Source: Palsa-89 sp963824345 (GTDB taxonomy: Bacteria; Acidobacteriota; Terriglobia; Bryobacterales; Bryobacteraceae). From it: a stretch of 64,000 nt of DNA. The stretch spans positions 65,456 to 129,455 of the forward strand of contig CAWGOZ010000003.1 of the NCBI GenBank assembly GCA_963824345.1. Direction: 5' to 3'. The notes under the pieces are model-generated. The model searched no databases and was not told the DNA's origin. It was given only the letters and a program-made list of their open reading frames with translations. This document shows, in pieces, positions 7,346 to 17,000 of this stretch (positions are counted from its first letter, which is position 1; every line of letters begins with the position of its first letter). Made by a program: the position numbers and the translations under genes.

Positions 7346-8779
7346 TCACTTCAGCCTGTTGGCCCTTGGTTTCTTGCCGGCGGGCTCGGGATCTTCTACT
7401 CTTCGGAGCACAACAAAGAAGACCAGCAGAAAACTGGGCCAGACTTGCAGAACCAGGCGATCGAACGAGCTTTGAACTTGCCACGCCAGGGTGGACGGCG
7501 TCATTAGATACACGCCACAATAGGACAGGAACACCAGGGCTAACACGGCGGTTGCGATCAGAACCGGCTTCTTGTATCGCTCTTCTAATTGCCAGCGCAC
7601 CAGGATGCCGAGAATGGCCAGCAGAATCAGTGGATGGGCCGCGCCCGACCCAAGATGGAACAGGTTGTTGAAGAACGCTCCCGCCACCTGCGTATAACGG
7701 TTGACATCGTGTAATCGTGCCAGGCCCGAAAGGCCCTGAGTTACTAGTGGATCCGACGCAGGCGCAAGAAAGAACTTCAGCCACAACGTCAGCAGCAGTC
7801 CGGGAGTTGCGCCCGCCAGCAACCATCCGGGTCGGGACAAAACGGTCCCCATTCGCCGCTGCCACAGCGCGAAGGTAAGAAACACGACGAAGATGCAAAC
7901 CAGGAATGCGTTCCCTTCGTTCTTGGTCCAGGCCGCTTCACCGGCGCAGACTCCCGCCCAAGATAGCGCCCAACGCCCATCGGCCGCGGAAGAACCGTGC
8001 AGAATGATGAGAGCGATTGCGCCCAGGTAATAACATGCCAGAGGAATATCGGCGTATTGCGAGGGAGCCCAAGCCAGGAGCGAGCTAGTCGAGAGAATCA
8101 CCAGGCCCGCTAACAACGCCGAAGCGGCGCCTCGCACCAGCGCGACCGCGCTTACCAGAAGCGCGATCAATGCCGCGAAAAATACCAGCGCGGTAACGGC
8201 TGGCGCCAGTGTATCCACCACTCCGCCGGCTTTCCACGCGCGCGCGACAAAGGCGGACAACAGCAGAGGATAGTCGGGATGACTGTTTGTGAGCAGGGGC
8301 GACAACGCGTAGCGCCATGCGCCGTCCGGTCCGGCGAGAAACTTGGCGCGCAGGTTCCAAAGTGCCCAGGCGTCCCAATCGCCAACTGGAAGCGCGATCG
8401 CCGTCTGAACCAAGCGGGCCCATACGGTCACCAGGGCGATTCCAAACGCGACCGTAAGCAGCCAAGTCCAGCGAAATCCTGACTTGGCACCGTCCGAAGC
8501 GTAGCGGGGTTCGTGACCGAATCGCGTTCCACGCCACTGCCAAGCCAGGACCGCAACCAGCGCGATATCGATGCCGAAAATGGCGGTCCGTGAAGCCGCG
8601 CCGGCGACGTCCAACAGCAAAAAAATGATGGACGTTAGCCCTATGCCGACGCAGGCTCCCAAAGCCGCATCGAACAGGATCGCAGCCCAGCTCGGCTTCA
8701 GATTCCTCACCGGATCGAAAGCCCGGACCAGCAGAAACCCGATGAGCAACGCCAGCGCGATCGATATTACTCCCAGCAT
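7346..8779 (-). CDS. Polytopic membrane protein, GT-C glycosyltransferase-like
   Basis: 477 residues with about ten hydrophobic segments. The first large loop holds GDWDAWALWNLRAKFL, and later come YPLLLSAF and SQYADIPLACYYLG, patterns seen in dolichol-phosphate-mannose or undecaprenyl-sugar dependent GT-C enzymes with an acidic residue in the first periplasmic loop. It is the last gene of the minus-strand glycan cluster, and its ATG directly abuts the stop of the small gene upstream (TAG then ATG). Substrate unknown. The C-terminus is charged and cytoplasmic (EDPEPAGKKPRANRLK). Confidence 0.6.
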   Translation of the reverse strand: MLGVISIALALLIGFLLVRAFDPVRNLKPSWAAILFDAALGACVGIGLTSIIFLLLDVAGAASRTAIFGIDIALVAVLAWQWRGTRFGHEPRYASDGAKSGFRWTWLLTVAFGIALVTVWARLVQTAIALPVGDWDAWALWNLRAKFLAGPDGAWRYALSPLLTNSHPDYPLLLSAFVARAWKAGGVVDTLAPAVTALVFFAALIALLVSAVALVRGAASALLAGLVILSTSSLLAWAPSQYADIPLACYYLGAIALIILHGSSAADGRWALSWAGVCAGEAAWTKNEGNAFLVCIFVVFLTFALWQRRMGTVLSRPGWLLAGATPGLLLTLWLKFFLAPASDPLVTQGLSGLARLHDVNRYTQVAGAFFNNLFHLGSGAAHPLILLAILGILVRWQLEERYKKPVLIATAVLALVFLSYCGVYLMTPSTLAWQVQSSFDRLVLQVWPSFLLVFFVVLRRVEDPEPAGKKPRANRLK

Positions 8780-9217
8780 CTAGCGCGCCTGATTCCTGTA
8801 CAGCACGGCGCCGTTCCCAAAGTCCCGTACCATGGTCAACCCGCGGTCCTTGCCAAACTGGACCACGTCCAAGGGCTTTGAAAAGTCCCCGACCACCCAC
8901 TCGGCTCCCGGCTTCAGGCTCAGGTTGATTACTAGTCGAGGCGCAAGAGTGTACTGGGCGCCGCTATACAATACGGCGCCTAGCGTTTGGCTGGATGGCA
9001 GATCGGAAACATACCCGACGACCCCCGTTGCCGGCAGAGCGGACATCAGGTCCTCGAAGCGTGCGGCCTGTTCCCCAATTTTGTAGACGTCGGAATTGGC
9101 TTCGGGCGATTCTTCAGAAGCGTGATAGAAGTTGGAGGCGCTCCACAAGGCCAACAAAGTCACCGTGGCGCAGGCCGCCAGAATTTGTCCCGAAGAAGGC
9201 TGGCCGGCCATCATCAT
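8780..9217 (-). CDS. Small single-pass membrane protein of glycan cluster
   Basis: 145 residues. One N-terminal hydrophobic segment (about 10-28; ILAACATVTLLALWSASNFY) acts as anchor or uncleaved signal, followed by a soluble domain of about 110 residues with no motif I recognise (ends FGNGAVLYRNQAR). It starts inside the stop of the YfhO gene (ATGA at 9217-9214) and abuts the GT-C gene downstream, so it is translated with them. It probably acts with one of these polytopic proteins outside the cytoplasm. Function unknown. Confidence 0.55.
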   Translation of the reverse strand: MMMAGQPSSGQILAACATVTLLALWSASNFYHASEESPEANSDVYKIGEQAARFEDLMSALPATGVVGYVSDLPSSQTLGAVLYSGAQYTLAPRLVINLSLKPGAEWVVGDFSKPLDVVQFGKDRGLTMVRDFGNGAVLYRNQAR

Positions 9218-11250
9218 GGAACCAGGTTTCCGGCTCGTGACCGAAAGCTAAAGATCAACCAGCCGGCGCACGCAAACAGCGACCCGAGCGTTACCCAAGC
9301 GGCGGGCCAGAAGTAGGTGGAATGGAAATCGAGCACTAAATCTCCCTGGCCAGCCGGGACCACGATGCCTATCAGCGCGTGATCCACCGGCAGGACCGGC
9401 AAGTCTTGCCCGCCCGCGCCTTTGGCGGTCCAACCATCGAAAAACGCGTTGCCAATGCGCAGCAGGCTCGGCGTCGCGCACCGGTAATGGATCCGGTAAT
9501 GGCCGGGTGTGAACTCACGCACGTCGGCGATCCCGTTTGCATCTTGAGCCGCAACGTGAACCCCTTGCGAGACCAATGCCTGACGCGCCGGATCTAAAGT
9601 CGCCAGCCGCTGCCTGCTCTCTTGGTCCGTTCCGGCGACGACCAGTTCCTTGGGGAAATTGGCGCGCGCCAGAGTATCCTCGAGCACATGGATATCGCCG
9701 GTGTTGCGGTCCAGCCAGCGGCTGACGTTGAGATCCTTGCGTAGCTCGCGATTCGAATGCATGGCCGAGACGAAGCTGGCGTAGCGCGACAGCTGCAGCG
9801 GGCCGTACCCGTAGGTCACCTCAGTCCGCTGATCGAAGTAATGATCCAGGGGGCCGAAACTAGGGAGTAATTCGCCTCCGTCGAAGCGCGTGAGGGGAGG
9901 CAAACCATTGGCCACGGCTTGATGGAAAAGCTCTTCCTTGGCGCCGTACAGTTCTTCATAACTTTGGCGCGAGTATGCCAGCGGATTGGCGGCCGATTGA
10001 TGGTAAAACAAATCCACGCTGAAAAACAGCAGCACGGCCGCAGGCCACCACGGGAAGGGCCACCGCTTGAGGAGCGCGGCAAGCCCCGCCGCGGCCAGCA
10101 ACGCCAGACCGAGCGATGGCACAAACCAGATGTTCACCGGAGCGCGAATGCTGCTAAAGCCGGGCAGGAGAGCCACCAGCCGGTAGAGTCCCGCCGATTG
10201 CCCGAGCGCATACCAAATGGTGGGGACGATCAGCAGCAGCCCCGCCATCCGCAGCCTTCGGTCGCGCAGGCCGAAGATTGCAAGCGGTACCAGCAAAATT
10301 CCCGCGTAGAAATAGTATTGGGTAATATCTTGCGGACCACGATAGGTCTCCGAGAAAACGCCATAGAAATCGGGCGACACCAGGGTCGCCAATGCAGCGA
10401 CGGGAATCACGCCTTCGGTCCGAGTAGTGGCGGTTAGCCCGGAGCGGATCGAATTCACGGTTAACTCCAATCCCGGACCCGTGCCAATGGCCGAAATCGG
10501 AGTTCCGATCACTGGAATCGCCAGCGCTATCCCCAAAATCTTGAACCAGCGGCGCGGTTCGAATGCAATCCGCGCGACGGCGAACAAACCGAGTGCGAGA
10601 AAGCTGTACAAGCTGGTTTGGAAGTGCCCGGCAAGAATCAGCATGCCCGCGGCTAATCCACCGAGAACCGCGTAGCGTACCGGGTGCGATTCCAAAGCCA
10701 GGTCGAACGCGAGCAGCAGCCACGGCATCCAGGCCGCGGCTTCCGACATTGGGGTATGGGAACTGTGGCCGGCGAAGAATCCCGAGAGCCCGTAGCAAAG
10801 GCCGGCCAGCACCGCGGCTTGCCGATGACGCAGCAGACGCCAAGCCAGGAAATAAGCCCCCAGACATGCGAGCAATGCGTGCAGCCAGTGTTCCACAACC
10901 AGAAGATGCGGTGAAACGCCCGCGAGGAAGAAGGGCCAGTTGAGCGGATACCATGCGCCCACCTGAGGATCGGCCAAAAATGGATAACCAGACCACGGAT
11001 AGGGCGACCAGAAAGGGATTCGCCCGGCGTGGAGTTCCTGAGAGAGGTAGTTCTGAAGCACCTGATCCTGGTCTGCCGCGTCTCCGTAAATCGACGTGGC
11101 TCCGGATATCATCGGAGTCCAATAGCAGACCAACGTCACTGCCGCCAGAATCAGCGGGCCGAGGACTGGCCATCGATCCGCGATCCCTTTTGCCGGCTTC
11201 TGCTCGGGCTGCGACGGGACGCGAGTCTTCTTTCTGGAAGCCTTTGGCAT
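9214..11250 (-). CDS. YfhO-family membrane protein
   Basis: 678 residues with about twelve hydrophobic segments and a soluble C-terminal domain before the last membrane helix. The N-terminal loop SIYGDAADQDQVLQNYL, RIPFWSPYPWSGYPFLADPQ and YPLNWP is the hallmark of bacterial YfhO proteins, which are GT-C-like and have been linked to glycosylation of teichoic or lipid-linked polymers. It stands in an operon with an O-antigen-type ABC exporter, so it likely modifies the exported glycan. The neighbour at 8780 overlaps its stop. Confidence 0.82.
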   Translation of the reverse strand: MPKASRKKTRVPSQPEQKPAKGIADRWPVLGPLILAAVTLVCYWTPMISGATSIYGDAADQDQVLQNYLSQELHAGRIPFWSPYPWSGYPFLADPQVGAWYPLNWPFFLAGVSPHLLVVEHWLHALLACLGAYFLAWRLLRHRQAAVLAGLCYGLSGFFAGHSSHTPMSEAAAWMPWLLLAFDLALESHPVRYAVLGGLAAGMLILAGHFQTSLYSFLALGLFAVARIAFEPRRWFKILGIALAIPVIGTPISAIGTGPGLELTVNSIRSGLTATTRTEGVIPVAALATLVSPDFYGVFSETYRGPQDITQYYFYAGILLVPLAIFGLRDRRLRMAGLLLIVPTIWYALGQSAGLYRLVALLPGFSSIRAPVNIWFVPSLGLALLAAAGLAALLKRWPFPWWPAAVLLFFSVDLFYHQSAANPLAYSRQSYEELYGAKEELFHQAVANGLPPLTRFDGGELLPSFGPLDHYFDQRTEVTYGYGPLQLSRYASFVSAMHSNRELRKDLNVSRWLDRNTGDIHVLEDTLARANFPKELVVAGTDQESRQRLATLDPARQALVSQGVHVAAQDANGIADVREFTPGHYRIHYRCATPSLLRIGNAFFDGWTAKGAGGQDLPVLPVDHALIGIVVPAGQGDLVLDFHSTYFWPAAWVTLGSLFACAGWLIFSFRSRAGNLVP

Positions 11251-11291
11251 TGGCGCGCGAAATGGATTTTAACTGGCATCCAGTTTATCAA

Positions 11292-12029
11292 TCAGGTGGG
11301 TTGCTTGACGGCGCGCCCTTGGTAGGCTTCCAGAACCTGCTCGACCCGGCCATCCATCATCACGGAACCATGATCGATCCACAGCGCGCGATCGCACATT
11401 GACCGAACGGAGCCGGGTGAATGCGATACGAACAGCAGCGATTTGCCGGCCTTCCGGAAGGATACCAGAGCTTCCCTGCTCTTGGCCTGAAAGCCGGCGT
11501 CGCCGACCGCCAGAACCTCATCGACGAGAAGAATATCCGGTTCGCACTGAATTGCGACCGAAAATGCGAGCCGCACGATCATACCGCTCGAGTAGGTCCG
11601 CAGCGGTTCGTCGATGAATTCGGCGATGCCGGAAAACTCCACGATGCGATCGAAAAGCTGGTTCGTCTTGCGCCGGGAGAGCCCGAGGAGCGCTGCGTTG
11701 AGCACCAGATTCTCGGCGCCGGTCAAATCCGGATGGAATCCGGAGCCCAATTCGAGCAGCGCCGCGATCCGCCCGGTAACCTGGACCTGGCCTTGGTCCG
11801 GAGGCGTCAGGCCGGCCGCCAGGCTCAGCAGCGTGCTCTTGCCGGCGCCGTTGGAACCGACGATCGCCAGGCTCTCGCCTTGCTCCAGACGAAAAGACAC
11901 GTTGCGCAACGCGCAGAACGGCTCGTGATGCACTCTGCCAAACCAGCGCGTGATGTGCGTGCGCAGTAACTGGCGTCCGGTGTTGTGTGGAAACCACTTG
12001 GAAACGTTCTGAAATTCGATCAGCGGCAT
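11292..12029 (-). CDS. wzt: ABC transporter ATP-binding protein for polysaccharide/polyol-phosphate export (Wzt/TagH-like)
   Basis: 245 residues. Walker A is GSNGAGKST, the signature is TYSSGMIVRLAF and Walker B is DILLVDEVLAVGD, with the H-loop in LLFVSHS. The N-terminal tract before Walker A (residues 9-28, WFPHNTGRQLLRTHITRWFG) is typical of Wzt/TagH. The protein ends at the nucleotide-binding domain, so it lacks the C-terminal glycan-binding domain found in long Wzt proteins that recognise a terminal modification. It pairs with the permease six bases upstream. Confidence 0.88.
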   Translation of the reverse strand: MPLIEFQNVSKWFPHNTGRQLLRTHITRWFGRVHHEPFCALRNVSFRLEQGESLAIVGSNGAGKSTLLSLAAGLTPPDQGQVQVTGRIAALLELGSGFHPDLTGAENLVLNAALLGLSRRKTNQLFDRIVEFSGIAEFIDEPLRTYSSGMIVRLAFSVAIQCEPDILLVDEVLAVGDAGFQAKSREALVSFRKAGKSLLFVSHSPGSVRSMCDRALWIDHGSVMMDGRVEQVLEAYQGRAVKQPT

Positions 12030-12035
12030 GCCGGC

Positions 12036-12800
12036 CTACAGGCGGGTATAAAAACCATCCTTCAACCTTCCAAAAACGAATATCCCCGCCGCGAACATAC
12101 CAACCGAGACAATGGCCAGACGAATTAGGGTGGAACCGAGCGGCGCGTGGTCTTCGAGCAAAACGTTGCGCATCATCAGGACCAATGCAGCCACCGGATT
12201 GATTTGATAGATCCCCCGGAAGCGGCTGGGAATAAGCGCGAACGAATAGAAGACAGGCACCAGCCAAAACATTACCGTATTGGTGGATTCAACCACGTAA
12301 CGGGTATCGCGCACGTACACGTTGACGGCCGAAAAAGCGAACGCCAGCCCCATCACGAACAGAATCTCCAGCCCCCACATCAGCGGCAACCACAGCCAAT
12401 GAATGTTTACGCCGCGCCCGAACGCCAGGGCAATACCGAGCAGCAGCGCGATTTGAATGAGCAGATGCAGGCAATTTGAGATCACGCTGGCGATGGGAAA
12501 CACTTGCCGCGGCACTGGAACTCTCTTAATGAGGGCCGCGTTATCCAACACCGACGTGGTCCCAGTGACCCAGGCAATGGTGAAGAAGTTAAGCGGAACC
12601 AAACCGCACAGCACGAATAGCGGAAAATCCCGGTTGTTGGACTGGCCAAAGATCTTGGTAAAAATGAAGGTCAGGACGGCCATCATGATCAAGGGATTCA
12701 GCAGCGACCAAAGCACGCCCAGCGACATGTTCCGGTAGCGAACCTTGAAATCCTTTTCCACCAGGTTGCGAATCAAGAAAAGGTAATCACCGTTCCACAT
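12036..12800 (-). CDS. wzm: ABC-2 type polysaccharide export permease (Wzm/TagG-like)
   Basis: 254 residues with six hydrophobic segments and the family start LVEKDFKVRYRNMSLGVLWS, then LNPLIMMAVLTFIFTKIFG and DNAALIKRVPVPRQVFPIAS. It forms the channel for a lipid-linked glycan moved from the cytoplasm to the periplasm, powered by the adjacent ATPase. It is the first gene of the cluster. A perfect TATAAT sits six bases ahead of the ATG, so its mRNA is probably leaderless. It is divergent from carA. Confidence 0.88.
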   Translation of the reverse strand: MWNGDYLFLIRNLVEKDFKVRYRNMSLGVLWSLLNPLIMMAVLTFIFTKIFGQSNNRDFPLFVLCGLVPLNFFTIAWVTGTTSVLDNAALIKRVPVPRQVFPIASVISNCLHLLIQIALLLGIALAFGRGVNIHWLWLPLMWGLEILFVMGLAFAFSAVNVYVRDTRYVVESTNTVMFWLVPVFYSFALIPSRFRGIYQINPVAALVLMMRNVLLEDHAPLGSTLIRLAIVSVGMFAAGIFVFGRLKDGFYTRL

Positions 12801-12806
12801 TGGCTA

Positions 12807-12812
12807 ATTATA
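12807..12812 (-). promoter_or_regulatory. -10 element of wzm, predicted leaderless start
   Basis: TATAAT on the minus strand ends six bases before the wzm ATG (12800), which puts the expected transcription start on the start codon itself. No convincing -35 is seen at 16-18 bases; the region overlaps the carA -35. Confidence 0.5.
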
Positions 12813-12828
12813 CGCCGCCGCCCACCTA

Positions 12829-12857
12829 TTGAACCTCACTGGGCAACATGCTTCAAT
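12829..12857 (+). promoter_or_regulatory. Candidate carAB promoter
   Basis: TTGAAC (12829-12834), a 17-base spacer, then TTCAAT (12852-12857). The predicted start is near 12864, about 39 bases before carA. It lies back to back with the wzm promoter in a spacer of about 100 bases. Confidence 0.45.
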
Positions 12858-12887
12858 ATGAAGTGACACCCCTTTCCCGAGAGCACT

Positions 12888-12893
12888 GGAGGA
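12888..12893 (+). promoter_or_regulatory. Shine-Dalgarno that sets the carA TTG start
   Basis: GGAGGA lies nine bases ahead of the TTG at 12903. The nearest ATG (12907) is out of frame, so the rare TTG is the credible start. Confidence 0.65.
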
Positions 12894-12902
12894 CAATCCG
12901 AA

Positions 12903-14036
12903 TTGAATGCTGCAATCCTCGCCCTGGAAGACGGGACGGTCTTCGAGGGCCAGAGTTTTGGTGCGCCGAGAGACAGCTTGGGCGAAGTGGTGTTCAACAC
13001 CGCGCTCACCGGCTACCAGGAAATTTTCACGGATCCGTCCTACGCGGGGCAGATCGTCGTTTTGACGAACCCGCAGATCGGGAATTATGGCGCCAACGCG
13101 TACGATCAGGAGTCGGCGCGTCCGTATATCGAAGGGCTAGTGGTTCGTGAGTTCTCGCGTCTGGCGAGCAACTGGCGATCGGAAGAAAACGCCGAACAGT
13201 TTCTGGCCGGGAGCGGAATTCCGGTGGCTGCCCAGATTGACACACGGGCCCTGGTGCGCCACCTGCGAACTCGCGGCGTCATGCGGGGCGTGCTTTCGGT
13301 GGGCCGGGGAAGCCGGAAGGAATTGATCGAGCGTGCCAGAAAGGCTCCCTCCATGGCGGGTCTCGACCTGGCGACGCGCGTTTCGACTGGTTCCAACTAC
13401 ACATGGGACCAGCCGGTGACCCCCTGTTCGCCATCCGACGCGCCGGCCAAGCCAGTCGAGCAATTTTGCCACGTGGTCGCATTCGATTACGGGATCAAGC
13501 GCAATATTTTGCGGCGCCTGGTACAGGTGGGCGCGCGCGTCACGGTGGTGCCGGCCGGAACGCCGGCCGAAGACGTTTTGGCGCTGAAGCCAGATGGCGT
13601 GTTTCTTTCCAATGGCCCCGGCGATCCCGAACCTCTGGATTTCCAAGCGGCGCAAGTACGAAAGCTGATCGGCAAGAAACCCATCTTCGGAATTTGCCTG
13701 GGCCATCAGATTCTTGGCCTCGCGCTTGGCGGTAAGACCTACAAGCTCAAGTTCGGACACCGCGGAGCCAATCATCCGGTGTTGAACCACATGACGCAAA
13801 AGGTGGAGATCACATCGCATAATCACGGATTCGCGGTGGACCCCGATTCGCTGAACCTGAACGAAGTGGATCTCACGCACGTCAATCTGAACGACCAGAC
13901 GCTGGAGGGCTTCCGCCATCGCACCGAGCCGGTGTTCTGCGTGCAGTACCATCCCGAAGCGGCGCCTGGTCCGCACGATTCCCACTATCTGTTTGACGAT
14001 TTCATGACTCTGATCAAGGATCACGGGAGCCAGTAA
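12903..14036 (+). CDS. carA: Carbamoyl-phosphate synthase small (glutaminase) subunit
   Basis: 377 residues, normal length, starting at a TTG. The N-terminal CPSase domain (LALEDGTVFEGQSFGA, VVFNTALTGYQEI) is followed by a class I glutamine amidotransferase with nucleophile Cys265 in FGICLGHQILGLALGG and the His/Glu pair in VQYHPEAAPGPHDS. It releases ammonia from glutamine and channels it to CarB to make carbamoyl phosphate for arginine and pyrimidine synthesis. Its stop lies three bases before carB. Confidence 0.97.
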   Translation: MNAAILALEDGTVFEGQSFGAPRDSLGEVVFNTALTGYQEIFTDPSYAGQIVVLTNPQIGNYGANAYDQESARPYIEGLVVREFSRLASNWRSEENAEQFLAGSGIPVAAQIDTRALVRHLRTRGVMRGVLSVGRGSRKELIERARKAPSMAGLDLATRVSTGSNYTWDQPVTPCSPSDAPAKPVEQFCHVVAFDYGIKRNILRRLVQVGARVTVVPAGTPAEDVLALKPDGVFLSNGPGDPEPLDFQAAQVRKLIGKKPIFGICLGHQILGLALGGKTYKLKFGHRGANHPVLNHMTQKVEITSHNHGFAVDPDSLNLNEVDLTHVNLNDQTLEGFRHRTEPVFCVQYHPEAAPGPHDSHYLFDDFMTLIKDHGSQ

Positions 14037-14039
14037 CGA

Positions 14040-17000
14040 ATGCCGCGGCGTAACGACCTCCATCGCATCCTGATTGTCGGCTCCGGACCGATCATCATTG
14101 GACAGGCCTGTGAATTCGATTATTCCGGTGCGCAGGCCTGCAAGGCGCTCAAGTCCGACGGTTATGAAGTGGTGCTGATCAACTCGAATCCGGCCACCAT
14201 CATGACCGATCCCGACCTGGCCGACCGCACGTATGTGGAGCCGCTCAACGTTGCCTATGCCGAGGAAGTGATCCGGCGCGAGCGTCCGGATGCATTGCTC
14301 TCTACGGTAGGCGGCCAGACTGGTCTCAATCTTTCCGTTGAACTGGCTGAAGCCGGCGTGCTCGACAAGTATGGAGTAGAGCTCATCGGAGCCAAGATCG
14401 AATCCATCAAGAAAGCAGAAGATCGGTTGCTGTTTAAGGACGCCATGCGGAAGATCGGCCTGGAGACGCCGCAATCGCAACTGGTGAACAACGTGGATGA
14501 CGGGTTGGCCTTCGCTGAGCGCGTTCCGGGCGGGTATCCAGTGATCCTGCGGCCCAGCTTCACCATGGGCGGATCGGGCGGCGGCATCGCTTACAATCGC
14601 GAAGAACTCGCCGAGATTCTGGAGCGCGGCCTGGATCTCTCGCCGGTGCACGAGGTGCTGATCGAAGAGAGCGTCCTGGGATGGAAGGAATTCGAGCTGG
14701 AGGTGATGCGCGATCTGGCCGACAACGCCATCATCGTGTGCTCCATTGAGAATTTCGATCCCATGGGCGTTCATACGGGCGACTCCATCACGGTGGCGCC
14801 GGCGCAAACGCTCACTGATCGCGAGTATCAAATGATGCGCGATGCTTCCCTGCGCTGCTTGCGTGAAATCGGCGTGGACACCGGCGGATCGAACGTGCAG
14901 TTCGCGATCAATCCGGAAAACGGACGCATGGTGATCGTGGAGATGAACCCGCGCGTCTCCCGCAGCTCGGCGCTGGCTTCCAAAGCCACCGGCTTTCCCA
15001 TCGCGAAGATCGCGGCCAAACTGGCAGTGGGCTATCGGTTGGACGAGATCAAGAACGACATCACGGAAGTAACGCCGGCTTGCTTCGAGCCCACCCTGGA
15101 CTATGTCGTGGTCAAAATTCCGCGCTGGCAATTCGAGAAATTTCCGGGCGCCGAACCGGTGCTCGGCACGCAAATGAAATCGGTGGGCGAAGTGATGGCC
15201 ATCGGCCGCACCTTCAAGCAAGCCCTCGGAAAAGGGATCCGCAGCCTGGAGACGGGCAAGGCGGCGGCGTCCGAGAGCTATGATGCGGCGCTCATCCGGC
15301 AGCGCCTGATTACTCCGAACCCCGAGCGGCTGGGTTATATTCGCTTCGCTCTCGAACAAGGCTGGACGGTGGAGCAAATTCACGAGATCACCTCGATTGA
15401 TCCGTGGTTCTTGAAGCAGCTTCGGGAACTGGCGGATCTCGAGCACGGTTTGTCCGGCCAAAACTTGGGCTCGCTGTCCCGCGACCGAATTCTTGCAGCC
15501 AAGCGCGACGGGCTTTCCGACGCGCGCCTGGGCCAATTGTTCAAAACCGATGCGAACGCGGTACGCGCTCGCCGCAAGGAGCTGGGCGTCACCGCGGTGT
15601 TCAATCGCGTGGATACTTGCGCGGCCGAATTCGAGAGCTTCACGCCCTATCTCTATTCGAGCTACGAATCGGAAAATGAATCCGACCCCGGCGTTCGCAA
15701 GAAAATCATGATCCTCGGAAGCGGTCCCAACCGCATCGGCCAGGGCATCGAATTCGATTACTGCTGTTGCCATGCGGCCTATGCGCTGGCGGATTTCGAC
15801 CACGAGTCCATCATGGTCAACTGCAATCCGGAAACGGTTTCCACCGACTATGACACCAGCGACCGGTTGTATTTCGAGCCGCTCACGCTCGAGGAAGTTC
15901 TGAATATCCACGACGTCGAAAAGCCGGATGGCGTGATCGTCCAGTTTGGCGGACAAACCCCACTCAATCTCGCGCTGCCACTTAAGGCCGCGGGCGTTTC
16001 CATCATCGGCACCGACCCGGCCAATATCGATTTGGCGGAAGATCGCAAGTTATTCGGAAAACTGTTGGACGATCTCGGCATCCCTTCGCCTGAAAACGGT
16101 ACGGCCACCAGCGCCGAAGAAGCCTGCGCGGTGGCTCGGCGGCTGGGCTATCCGGTGCTGGTCCGGCCCAGCTACGTGCTGGGCGGGCGCGCCATGGTGA
16201 TCGCCTACGACGAAGAGATGGTGAAGCGCTACATGCACGAGGCCGTGGCGTTCTCGCAAGAGCGGCCGGTGCTGATTGACCGCTTCCTGGAGGACGCCAC
16301 CGAAGTGGACGTCGATGCGCTGTCCGATCAAGGCGGCGGCGTGTTGATCGCGGGCATCATGGAGCACATCGAGGAAGCAGGCGTGCACTCCGGCGATAGT
16401 TCCTGTGTTCTTCCGCCGCAAGGGCTTTCCGGCGCCGTGCTGGCCACCATTCAGGATTACACCGAGCGCCTGGCGCGCGCGCTGCGGGTGATCGGTCTGA
16501 TGAACGTACAGTACGCGATCAAGGACGGAGTGGTCTATGTGCTGGAAGTGAATCCACGCGCCTCGCGCACCGTTCCCTACGTCAGCAAAGCCACTGGAGT
16601 ACCGCTGCCTAAACTCGCGGTGGGCCTGATGCTCGGCAAGAAACTGCGCGACTTCGAGCACCTCACCGGCGGCCGGACCTCCGGCGTTCTTCCAGTGCCG
16701 CAGTGCTTCGTGAAGTCGCCGGTCTTCCCGTTCGGCAAGTTCCCGGGCGTCGATCCAGCGCTCGGTCCCGAGATGCGCTCCACGGGCGAAGTGATGGGGG
16801 TGGGCGAAAATTTCGGCGAGGCGTTCGGCAAGGCGCAATTAAGCGCCGGGACTCCGCTTCCCGAAAGCGGCACCGTGTTCATCAGCGTGAACGATCGCGA
16901 TAAAGCCGCCGTGGTGGAAGTCGCGGCCAAATTCGCGGAACACGGCTTTCAGCTGGCGGCCACGCGTGGAACGGCGGCCGTCTTAAAAGCCGCGGGCTTG

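Noticed and set aside
13137..15956. A 939-codon open frame on the minus strand opposite carA/carB
   Set aside because: It lies wholly antisense to two clearly conserved genes. It is an artefact of GC-rich codon bias and has no recognisable domain.
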